Assembly: GCA_029259635.1 (NCBI GenBank)
Contig: JAJDEU010000013.1
Location: 62,001-126,000 of the forward strand
Direction: 5' to 3'
Source of the DNA: Planctomycetota bacterium
GTDB lineage: Bacteria; Planctomycetota; UBA1135; GCA-002686595
DNA: 64,000 nt
How positions within the stretch are numbered: the first letter of the stretch is position 1; every line of letters begins with the position of its first letter. Shown here one piece after another: positions 9,265 to 16,575 of this stretch. The notes below the pieces were generated by a model, which made no database searches, was not told the DNA's origin, and worked only from the letters and a program-made list of their open reading frames with translations. The position numbers were made by a program, and so were the translations under genes.

Positions 9265-10151
9265 GGTTGTACCTCACCATCGAACGCACGGGTCAACCCA
9301 TGCGTCTGTGCTTTATGGCCTCTACTGGCCGGGTCTTCGGCAACCGCTTTCGGAGCGCGGGCCGGACGAAAATCGGGCGGAAGTCCATCAAAGACGCGAC
9401 TCATCGAGCGGTGAATCTTGCGACGAGCGCGGAAGATCACCATCTTCAGATTCTCAAGCTTGATCCCTAGCTCAGCTGCCGCTTCGCGATAAGTGCGATC
9501 GTCAACTTCGACCATTTGAATCGCATAGCGTTCACGCTCGGACAGCATCGAGTAGAAGCGGAGATAGAACTGAAGGTAGGTCAGGTAGACGCGCTGGCAC
9601 TCCACCGAACTCTCTTTTTCGAGCGCCCCCACTAACGGTCCGTGGCTTCTAACTTCGGGTTGTTCCGTTAGGTCTTCGAACGGTATCTCGGATCGCCCGC
9701 CGCGCTTAAGCGAGCGCAAGCACTTGAGAACCGTATTCCGAACGATCGTCGCGGACCAGACGCGGAAGGCGTCTTCGCGCTCGCAGTTGAATCGATGCGG
9801 ATAGCGATAGACGTTAAAGAAGACTTCCTGAAGCACATCGTTGGGATCGATGCGCGCGTGGAATCTGCGCAACCTTCCTTGAACTTGAATCAAGAGGTGG
9901 CGCTGATTCAGCTCGTAGAGCATTCCGAAACACGCGCGACCTTGAATCAGGCGAAAGTGCTCCATCAAGCGCGTCGAGAGTGCGTCGCGCAGCCCTTCGG
10001 CATCGCGACCTTCTTCGTTCACCAACTCCAGCAGAGCGTTCCGCGCGTCTCTTCCAATCTCCGAGTCCAACTCGACCAGCCGCTCGCTCAGTTGAGCCCG
10101 ACCGATCGTTCCGACGACTTCGAGGTCGCGGGTTCCAGTGCCGACTGTCAA
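9261..10151 (-). CDS. ECF-type RNA polymerase sigma factor
   Basis: 296 residues, longer than the usual 170-200 because of a helical N-terminal extension of about 70 and a C-terminal tail of about 45. Region 2 spans roughly 70-150 and contains DPNDVLQEVFFNVYRYPHRF (the DxxQEVF element that binds beta-prime) and an AFRVWSATIVRNTVL segment. Region 4 spans about 195-252 (LSERERYAIQMVE, then an HTH in YREAAAELGIKLENLKMVIF). No ATG exists near the start; TTG at 10151 follows CAGGAG by about ten bases and is the best start. Directly downstream and overlapping by 4 bp is its likely anti-sigma factor. Autoregulation from the 283-bp upstream gap is expected for such systems, but I could not pick out a promoter. 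Confidence 0.85.
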   Translation of the reverse strand: MTVGTGTRDLEVVGTIGRAQLSERLVELDSEIGRDARNALLELVNEEGRDAEGLRDALSTRLMEHFRLIQGRACFGMLYELNQRHLLIQVQGRLRRFHARIDPNDVLQEVFFNVYRYPHRFNCEREDAFRVWSATIVRNTVLKCLRSLKRGGRSEIPFEDLTEQPEVRSHGPLVGALEKESSVECQRVYLTYLQFYLRFYSMLSERERYAIQMVEVDDRTYREAAAELGIKLENLKMVIFRARRKIHRSMSRVFDGLPPDFRPARAPKAVAEDPASRGHKAQTHGLTRAFDGEVQP

Positions 10152-10434
10152 AGCAGCGGCTCCTGCCCCTCAGGAGGGCTGGCCAGGGGATCGATTCGCA
10201 TGGGGGGACAGGGGTAGCCGCAATCGCGGCATCGCCGCAAAGCTCTACTCCCAATTATCACAGGGGTTACGCAGTTCGGACGCCCCCTCCCGGGCTACGG
10301 CTGCTGCAGCGCCCTAAACACCTCGCATAGAAGGGGTTGGGCGAGATTAGATTTACAATCTCAGGCGCCGCTGTCCGCGTCCAAACCCAGGGTCAAGGGG
10401 TGCATTGTCCCCCACTTCGACCGTCCTCAATCGA
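10152..10434. other. Intergenic region upstream of the ECF sigma operon
   Basis: The 283 bp between the sigma gene and the LolA-like gene (both minus strand) hold no convincing gene. It should contain the sigma operon promoter. A weak inverted repeat, GAGATT at 10343-10348 and AATCTC at 10357-10362, lies downstream of the LolA-like gene and lacks a T-run, so it is not a clear terminator. Confidence 0.4.
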
Positions 10435-11376
10435 TCAGGGTCCGGTGAAGTGACCCGGCTCGAACTCCCCATTGATCTCGACGTCGACCATTCGCCAAAA
10501 CACAGCCGTGGTTCCATCGCGGTTTTGAATTTCGATTCGACCGGGAAACATGGGAGACCGGGAAGGGATCTTGGCTCGGGCAAGCAGAGTTTCGGCTTCG
10601 GCGATTTCCTCGGGAGTCTCAGCCTCCTCGAGTCGTTTTGTTGCGCGCTCAACAGCTCCCGCCTGCTCCAGCTTCACTCGTTCGAGCGCTTCCGCTGTGG
10701 GAGCGTACTCGGACAGGATCATCGTGTTGATGCGAATATTGCCGCGCGTTCCCGTGTCGTGCACGTCGATTCGGCGCACGAGTCCGTCGTTCTTGTCGTA
10801 GAACACACGATACGTGTGCTCGAGCTTTCGCGACGGATGGAATTCGTACTCCACGGCATAGTGCAGACGTCCATCGCGCTCCTTCTCGCCGGAGAACCTC
10901 GCCTTGAGATCCTCAGATTCAGGCTTGTAGAGCAGATCTAGAAGTAGATAGAAAATCGCCGACTCTTGGCGAGCGCTAGCAATTCGCTCGGGGACATCAC
11001 GCTTCTCCCCGTTGATCCAAATACTCGCCTCTTCCATCCCGTTCGCAGACTTGACGATGGTCTGGCCGTCCAATTCTTCCTGCAAGCGCATCATGCGATC
11101 GACTCCCTCGAGTTGAACGTCGATCATGCTCGGCTCTTTCTCAAGCTCACCCTCGTCTGAGAGAAAGACCGGAATCATTCGGAAGGAGAGAGTCTTGATG
11201 CGCTTCAGCTCCTGACGACCACCGTGCGTGGCACCGTACGCGTGGAACAAGCGCTCGATCTCCGTCACACGGGCGACCTCTGGAACCTTAAGGTTGGGAT
11301 TCTGATTGCCCGCTTCTTGACCTGAAGCCGATGACGCGATGAGCAGGACGGTGAGAGGAAGGAGGGCGAATTTCAT
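10435..11376 (-). CDS. Exported LolA-like protein
   Basis: About 313 residues beginning MKFALLPLTVLLIASSASGQ, a signal peptide with cleavage likely after the SASG region. The mature part looks like the LolA/LolB-type beta half-barrel used by periplasmic lipid or lipoprotein carriers: short alternating beta segments (LSFRMIPVFLSD, LHYAVEYEFHPSRKLEHTYRVFYDK, NIRINTMILSEYA). A helical Ala/Glu-rich stretch at about 240-275 is unusual. The fold call is from overall pattern, not a diagnostic motif, so treat it as tentative. The ATG at 11376 is chosen over a GTG two codons earlier. It stands alone on the minus strand, divergent from queG with a 250-bp spacer that probably carries promoters for both. 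Confidence 0.55.
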   Translation of the reverse strand: MKFALLPLTVLLIASSASGQEAGNQNPNLKVPEVARVTEIERLFHAYGATHGGRQELKRIKTLSFRMIPVFLSDEGELEKEPSMIDVQLEGVDRMMRLQEELDGQTIVKSANGMEEASIWINGEKRDVPERIASARQESAIFYLLLDLLYKPESEDLKARFSGEKERDGRLHYAVEYEFHPSRKLEHTYRVFYDKNDGLVRRIDVHDTGTRGNIRINTMILSEYAPTAEALERVKLEQAGAVERATKRLEEAETPEEIAEAETLLARAKIPSRSPMFPGRIEIQNRDGTTAVFWRMVDVEINGEFEPGHFTGP

Positions 11377-11632
11377 GAGCACGTGGCGGTCAGACGATCG
11401 AATGAAGAGCGTGATGGATGGAAGCGCGGAAGATCGCGGCTCGCGCGAACCGGGTGCGTTGTCCCCCCTTTACGGAGCGACAGTTGGATAGTGAGAGCCC
11501 CGTTCCCCCGTCGGCCTGCGGTCTAGGCGGCCAAAGAATAGCCCAGATCCGGGGGCAACGCATTCGCGAAGGAATAGTCTGCGAAAAAGGTCGCGCTTCC
11601 CTCTTTCCCGATGCTCCGTCCAGAATGGGGCC

Positions 11633-12748
11633 ATGACCGCCCAAGCCAATGTGACCGAACTCGCTCAGGAGATCGGATTCGATCTCGCTCGGGTGGCTCC
11701 ACTCGAGCCGCCGCCCAGGGCCGCCGAGTTCGAGGCTTGGCTGGATCTGGGGTACCAAGCCGATATGGCCTGGTTCGAGTCCCAGCGGAGTCGGATCCTG
11801 AATCCCCAAGGCATCTTGGCAGAGGGCAGGAGCTTGCTCGTTTTAGGGCTCGGGCACGCGCGTTCAGCAATTCACATCGAAGGTGGAGGGCGCATAGCTC
11901 GCTATGCCGCGGGTCGCGATTATCACAACGCGATCGGGCGAATGCTCAAGAAGCTCGCCCGAAGGCTGCGGGAGTCCGGACTGGTGAAGGCCTCTCGCGG
12001 AATCGTCGACGCCGGACCGTTGATGGAGCGATCGCACGCGGCGAGAGCTGGATTGGGGTTTGAGTCCAAGTCCGCCAATTTGCTCCATCACCACTGGGGG
12101 CCGTGGTTCTTCCTTTCCGAACTGATTATCGATCAGGAGTTCTCACCCTCCGAAATGCCTTCAATAGGCAGCTGCGGCACTTGCACGGCATGTATCGATG
12201 CGTGCCCTACGCAAGCGATTGTCGAACCTGGACTCGTCGATTCGCGTCTGTGCATCAGCTACCACACGATTGAGAACCGAGGAGAAATCCCACGGGAGCT
12301 GCGGGCGAAGATGGACGGATGGCTATTTGGCTGTGACGTCTGCTCCGAGGTCTGCCCGTTCGGCGGCCGCGCCGAGGGCGGCGCGGAGCGATTCGGAACG
12401 CACGCGATTGTCGAAGAGAACCGATTGATCGACTGGCTCAGGTCCAGCAAGGAAGAGCTCGCCGCCCCCCTGATCGGCTCACCCCTCCAACGGCCCAAGC
12501 GAGATGGACTGGCGCGCAATGCGGCCATCGCTCTCGCCCACCACCCGAGCGAGGATGGTCACGACGCCCTGCGGTCTGCGCTCGCCGAGGAGGAGTCTGG
12601 GATTGTCCGAGAAGCCGCGGGCTGGGCACTCGCCTACGCCCATGCTCAAGACTCCGGCACCCGGACGGCGCTGGAACGAGCGCTTGAGAGAGCTGAGACA
12701 GAGAGCGAGCGCGCGGGGCTGACGGCCTCCCTCGAAGAGCTCGGTTAA
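11633..12748 (+). CDS. queG: Epoxyqueuosine reductase
   Basis: 371 residues. QueG reduces epoxyqueuosine to queuosine in tRNA using cobalamin and two [4Fe-4S] clusters. The catalytic Asp region is VDAGPLMERSHAARAG (Asp at about 126). Cluster motifs are CGTCTACIDACP (181-192) and CDVCSEVCPF (234-243). The region after about 285 is a short HEAT-like helical repeat (NAAIALAHH, ALRSALAEEESGIVREAAGWALAYA) as in longer QueG forms. The ATG at 11633 is preceded by a G-rich stretch. queA, the enzyme immediately upstream in the pathway, is encoded about 28 kb away at 39.8-40.9 kb. The gene is monocistronic by spacing. Confidence 0.95.
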   Translation: MTAQANVTELAQEIGFDLARVAPLEPPPRAAEFEAWLDLGYQADMAWFESQRSRILNPQGILAEGRSLLVLGLGHARSAIHIEGGGRIARYAAGRDYHNAIGRMLKKLARRLRESGLVKASRGIVDAGPLMERSHAARAGLGFESKSANLLHHHWGPWFFLSELIIDQEFSPSEMPSIGSCGTCTACIDACPTQAIVEPGLVDSRLCISYHTIENRGEIPRELRAKMDGWLFGCDVCSEVCPFGGRAEGGAERFGTHAIVEENRLIDWLRSSKEELAAPLIGSPLQRPKRDGLARNAAIALAHHPSEDGHDALRSALAEEESGIVREAAGWALAYAHAQDSGTRTALERALERAETESERAGLTASLEELG

Positions 12749-13081
12749 CTGTCGATTAACTTGGACATCGCCGCTTGCGTGTCGATCTGAATCGACATAC
12801 CGACCTAAAGCTCTTCAGAAAAAGAGCTTAGGCGTACCGGCCCGAGCTCTCTCGGCCTCCAGCGGCTCGTAACGCCCGGCCGCTGTCGAGTTTTTTGGAC
12901 ATGTCGTCCGCTCACGCGATCTCGGAAGTGTCCCCTTTGATCACTCCAAGCTGTGTCCTATCAACGACTTGCGCACAGCGCGGGAACCCTCGCTCGGTTG
13001 GCAAGCCGATTGCGCTAGAGAACATGAAGACCGCACGAGCCTCGACCGCGAGGCGGACCTCCAGCGACAGGATCACGAACC
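12749..13081. other. Intergenic region between queG and the zinc-ribbon gene
   Basis: 333 bp without a supported gene. A hairpin-forming pair, CCTAAAGCTCTT (12804-12815) and AAGAGCTTAGG (12822-12832) with one bulged A, lies 55 bp after the queG stop. It lacks a following T-run but may end the queG transcript. A smaller inverted repeat, GTCGAT / ATCGAC, sits just before it at about 12781-12795. Confidence 0.4.
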
Positions 13082-13309
13082 ATGGACAACTCAAGCTTCT
13101 ACGACGACCATAAGTTTTGCCCCGAGTGCAATGACTACGTCACGTACTTGATCAGCATGGACAGCTCGTACTGCGTGACCTGCGGCGGCGTCGTTCGCCT
13201 GTTCTCCGAAGATGACTGGACCAACTTCAACGAGTCCCTCAAATCGCGCCGGCCCAAAGGCGGTCGTCCGCGCAAGAACAAGACGGGCGAGGACAAGAAG
13301 ACCGCTTAA
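13082..13309 (+). CDS. Small zinc-ribbon protein
   Basis: 75 residues. Two CxxC knuckles, FCPEC (12-16) and YCVTCGG (31-35), make a zinc ribbon. The C-terminal 25 residues are strongly basic and Gly/Pro-rich (RRPKGGRPRKNKTGEDKK), resembling an AT-hook-like or nucleic-acid-binding tail. The function is unknown; RNA- or DNA-binding is plausible. An AGGAT element precedes the ATG by about nine bases. A near-perfect intrinsic terminator follows about 80 bp after the stop, which supports the gene as an independent transcription unit. Confidence 0.75.
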   Translation: MDNSSFYDDHKFCPECNDYVTYLISMDSSYCVTCGGVVRLFSEDDWTNFNESLKSRRPKGGRPRKNKTGEDKKTA

Positions 13310-13390
13310 GAGATCACAGGAACGCTCGTTCTCGCGACACGGCAAGAGCGATTGGGATTCGAGAGAATCTAAGAGTAGTTTCAATGTTGA

Positions 13391-13430
13391 GAGCCGAGGA
13401 ATGACACGCGTCATTCCTCGGCTCTTTTAA
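13391..13430 (+). terminator. Rho-independent terminator after the zinc-ribbon gene
   Basis: A perfect 14-bp stem: GAGCCGAGGAATGA (13391-13404) pairs with TCATTCCTCGGCTC (13411-13424) across a 6-base loop, followed by TTTTAA. Orientation fits the plus-strand gene ending at 13309. The opposite strand has no T-run. Confidence 0.9.
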
Positions 13431-13539
13431 TCTGTCGACGATTTCGATCGACACAGACTCGGGTCATTCGCTGTACCGAACAGCTTCATCCTGGCGCCGT
13501 GCGCGATCGTCCCAGTGATCACGCCTCGGTGATAGCGTC

Positions 13540-14688
13540 TCAGCGTTCACGGCTCATGCGCAAGTAGAGCTCCCCGGCACGAACCTGCATCGCCGGATTG
13601 CCGATCCTGGCGTAGTACACCTGGAGTCGCTTCCAGGCTTCGGGCTCGCGGCTGCAGCTCCGCGCCAGCGCCTCCGCCGCTTCGGCGGCTCCTTCCGCGT
13701 CCTCCATCTCGAACAAGACATCCAAGACATGCAGCCGAAGGCTGAGCTCCGTGACACTCTCAGGCCGACTTCGAACGGCCAGCCCGAAGGCTCGGCGAAC
13801 CCCATCACTGTCTCCCAGTTGTTGCTGAAGAGTGGCAAGGCTCATCGCCAATCCATACTCCTTGGGTCGGAAGAGCAACTGACCTTTAAGACTGCGAATC
13901 TCCTGAACCAAGGTGTCGACGCGCTTCCACTCGCGCTGTGCCGACTCGGCCTCTTTCGTCCGTCCGAGCTCGAGATAGATTTGCCAGAGCAAATACCAGG
14001 AGCGCGGTTGGAAGCGCGCGACATCGCGTGCCTTTAGAGCCGCCTTCAACGCCTCGTCGGTGCGCTCTTCTTCATACAGGATCTGAGCGCGCCAAATATG
14101 CGCCTCCGCGTGCTCGGCGTCGATTTCAATGACGCGTGCGAGAAGCTGAAGAGCGCGATCGGATTCGCCTAATCGATAGTGAGTCAGAGCGAACCCGCGA
14201 AGGGCCTCGGCGCTCTCGGGAAGTTCCGCCACGACCACTCGGTAGTGCTCGAGTGCATCGTCGTAGCGGCCAAGGCTGTAGTACGCGTGCCCGAGCACCT
14301 GGGTGCGCCAAACTTGGCTGGGAGCGACGGCTAGAAAGCGCTCGAGGCAGACGACCGAATCTCCATAGCGCCGCAATCGAAAGTAGGCCGTTCCCAGTTC
14401 GAGCAGGGACGGCGGAAAGTCGGGCTCGAGCTCGAGCAGCTCGTAGCTGGCGGCCAGGGCTGTCGGATAGTCACGCCGTGCGTAGGCGTCTCCGCCTCGC
14501 TTAAAGATCTCGCCGACCGCCACGGAAAACTGATCGGGAACGACATCGCGCCCATTGAAAAGCCCGTCCCAGCGTCCCGGCTCGGCAACCGGAAGTTCGG
14601 ACGGCTTCCGAAGCATGGAGTCCGCAGCTTCATCCTGCAGCGATGGTCCGAAAGCAACGGTCAAGAGAAGTAGAACTTGGGCGATCAT
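13540..14688 (-). CDS. Exported TPR-repeat protein
   Basis: 382 residues. It starts with a short hydrophobic leader (MIAQVLLLLTVAFGPSLQ) and is then almost entirely tetratricopeptide repeats, e.g. GGDAYARRDYPTALAASYEL, LGHAYYSLGRYDDALEHYRV, LRGFALTHYRLGESDRALQL and AHIWRAQILYEEERTDEALK. No enzymatic motif is present. The ATG overlaps the stop of the FG-GAP/ASPIC gene by 4 bp, so the two are co-translated. Pairs of a TPR protein and a CRTAC1-like FG-GAP protein are common in Planctomycetota and Acidobacteriota genomes; the role of the pair is not established. Confidence 0.85.
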   Translation of the reverse strand: MIAQVLLLLTVAFGPSLQDEAADSMLRKPSELPVAEPGRWDGLFNGRDVVPDQFSVAVGEIFKRGGDAYARRDYPTALAASYELLELEPDFPPSLLELGTAYFRLRRYGDSVVCLERFLAVAPSQVWRTQVLGHAYYSLGRYDDALEHYRVVVAELPESAEALRGFALTHYRLGESDRALQLLARVIEIDAEHAEAHIWRAQILYEEERTDEALKAALKARDVARFQPRSWYLLWQIYLELGRTKEAESAQREWKRVDTLVQEIRSLKGQLLFRPKEYGLAMSLATLQQQLGDSDGVRRAFGLAVRSRPESVTELSLRLHVLDVLFEMEDAEGAAEAAEALARSCSREPEAWKRLQVYYARIGNPAMQVRAGELYLRMSRER

Positions 14689-16478
14689 TTCGATTCCTCG
14701 CTCTCACTGGACGCGGGCCGTTCAATCAAGAGCTGTTGGTCGATAGGCGGTGATTCGACGACGCTCTCTTCGCCGCCGGGCCATCGAATCAAGAGGCGGT
14801 CGAGCTTCTCCACCGCACCAAATCCGAAGTGGATCTCGGCGGGAACTCCGTTTTGAAACCCTCCGGAAGTCCGCACCTCGCCAACCCAGCGCTGCTCGCC
14901 GGCCACGGCCGTCACCACCGCGCCGATCGCTGACGAATTATTCGCGACATCGCGCAGCCGAACGCGCAGCCAGTGCCCAGGTCCGCCGCGATTCATGAAC
15001 ACGTGAACGGAGGCATCCATCTCGATTTGAATCAAGTCGAGATCTCCATCGTCGTCGAGGTCGGCGACGGCACCGGCACGCGAAACGAACGGTGCGCTCG
15101 AAGAGAGCGGCTCTTGTACCAACCGCTTTCGCTCATTCTGACGATAGAAGTGATCGACCTGGGCATAGCTCGTATCGGTTCCGGGAGCATCCGACTGCGG
15201 ATAGACATGGCCATTCAAGACGAGCAAATCCTCATCGCCATCGAGATCGAAGTCCGCCATCGAGGTTCCCCATCCTAAGTACGTCACGCTGCTTCCGCCC
15301 AATCCCATCTTGTTGGTTCGATTGCGAAAGCGCACCGGACCTTTCTTTTCAAGTGAGCCGTACAGCTCGTTCGACTCACCCGAGAAGTTCGTCACGAACA
15401 GGTCAAAAAAACCGTCGCGATCCATATCCCCACAGGCGATGCCCATCCCTGCTTGTTCCTTTCCGCTGGAGTCGAGTGCGACGCCAAGCTCCATGCCGCG
15501 CTCTTGAAAGCTCCCTTCGCTTCCGTTGACCCACAGATGATTGGGCGTTGAGTCGTTCGTCACGTAGATATCCGTGTCGCCGTCTTGATCGTAGTCGAGC
15601 GTCATCACGCCCAGACCGAAACCCGCATTTCGGGGCCGAAAGCCGGCCTCTCTCGAGACTTCACTGAAGTGGCCATCTCCACTGCCGAGATAGAGCTGGT
15701 CGTGAACGGGCGAGAGCCCCTCCGGACCGCACATGACGGACTGTCCCTTCCAGTGGCAGACCTCGTCTTCGCGGCTCTTCACCTCATCGGGATAGAACGC
15801 CAGGTAGTTCACGACGACTAGATCGAGATCACCATCGAGGTTGTAGTCCAGAAAGCCGGCGCTCGTTCCCCATCGTTTTCCCGACAGGCCGGAATCGGCG
15901 AGCTCGCGGAAGCCGCTGCCCTCTTTGTTCAAGATCACGCGGTCGGCCCCCCACTCGGTAATCACCAGGTCGCTGTAGCCATCTCCGTTGATATCTCCAC
16001 TCGCGCCACCCATTCCCCAACGACCACCGCCCATCGCCCAATTCTCGTCGGCCAGGTCGAAGCTGCCGTCGCCGGCATTGAGAAAGAGCCGCGGGGAGTT
16101 TCCCGGCTGACCGCTTGTCGCTCGCTCGATCGTCGAACCTTCAATCACAATCAGGTCGTGGCTCCCGTCGAGATCGAAGTCCTCTAGGACCAGTCCGCCG
16201 CCGTTGACCTCAACGATGAAGTTCTTATTCGGCGAACCGCACAGAGTTGTGACATCGATGGCGTTCCGCGCGCCACCGGGATCGCGACCGTAGAAAGCTG
16301 ATGGGAGCTCTCGAAACTGTCGATCGATCGGTGCGCTTTCCGGCTCCGCGCTTTGAATCAACGGAACGAGTGACAGGAGGCTGAGTGGAAGGATTGGAAC
16401 CATCGGAAGTGCGGAGTGAAGTCGGCGGGAGCGAATCAATAACCAGAGCGTAGTGAGCAGCGGGCTGTACGTCTTCAA
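14685..16478 (-). CDS. Secreted FG-GAP/VCBS-repeat protein with ASPIC/UnbV domain (CRTAC1-like)
   Basis: 597 residues with an N-terminal hydrophobic leader (LPMVPILPLSLLSLVPLIQ). Residues 90-450 hold repeated calcium-binding-type loops of FG-GAP/VCBS blades: DFDLDGSHDLIVIEG, DINGDGYSDLVITEWG, DYNLDGDLDLVVVNY, DYDQDGDTDIYVTND, DMDRDGFFDLFVTNF, DFDLDGDEDLLVLNG and DLDDDGDLDLIQIEM. These form a beta-propeller. The C-terminal 90 residues (LRVRLRDVANNSSAIGAVV to LLIRWPGGEESVVE) match the ASPIC/UnbV domain. It is presumably extracellular or surface-attached and Ca-stabilised; ligand unknown. It overlaps the TPR gene by 4 bp. Confidence 0.92.
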   Translation of the reverse strand: MKTYSPLLTTLWLLIRSRRLHSALPMVPILPLSLLSLVPLIQSAEPESAPIDRQFRELPSAFYGRDPGGARNAIDVTTLCGSPNKNFIVEVNGGGLVLEDFDLDGSHDLIVIEGSTIERATSGQPGNSPRLFLNAGDGSFDLADENWAMGGGRWGMGGASGDINGDGYSDLVITEWGADRVILNKEGSGFRELADSGLSGKRWGTSAGFLDYNLDGDLDLVVVNYLAFYPDEVKSREDEVCHWKGQSVMCGPEGLSPVHDQLYLGSGDGHFSEVSREAGFRPRNAGFGLGVMTLDYDQDGDTDIYVTNDSTPNHLWVNGSEGSFQERGMELGVALDSSGKEQAGMGIACGDMDRDGFFDLFVTNFSGESNELYGSLEKKGPVRFRNRTNKMGLGGSSVTYLGWGTSMADFDLDGDEDLLVLNGHVYPQSDAPGTDTSYAQVDHFYRQNERKRLVQEPLSSSAPFVSRAGAVADLDDDGDLDLIQIEMDASVHVFMNRGGPGHWLRVRLRDVANNSSAIGAVVTAVAGEQRWVGEVRTSGGFQNGVPAEIHFGFGAVEKLDRLLIRWPGGEESVVESPPIDQQLLIERPASSESEESK

Positions 16479-16504
16479 CCTAGCCTCGCGAGTTAAAGTA
16501 GCGA

Positions 16505-16537
16505 AGCCCGCTTCGCCCGTTGAAGACGAAGCGGGCT
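16505..16537 (-). terminator. Hairpin between two FG-GAP genes, probable terminator
   Basis: AGCCCGCTTCG (16505-16515) pairs perfectly with CGAAGCGGGCT (16527-16537) around an 11-base loop. On the minus strand it follows the large FG-GAP gene ending at 16576 and is trailed only by a weak T-containing stretch (TCGCTACTTTAA), so termination efficiency is uncertain. Confidence 0.6.
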
Positions 16538-16575
16538 CCGGTATGGGGTCCCATTCAACTCACGCGCACGGACGG

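Noticed and set aside
12895..13113. 72-codon plus-strand frame before the zinc-ribbon gene
   Set aside because: Overlaps the zinc-ribbon start in another frame, has no ribosome site and looks random in composition.
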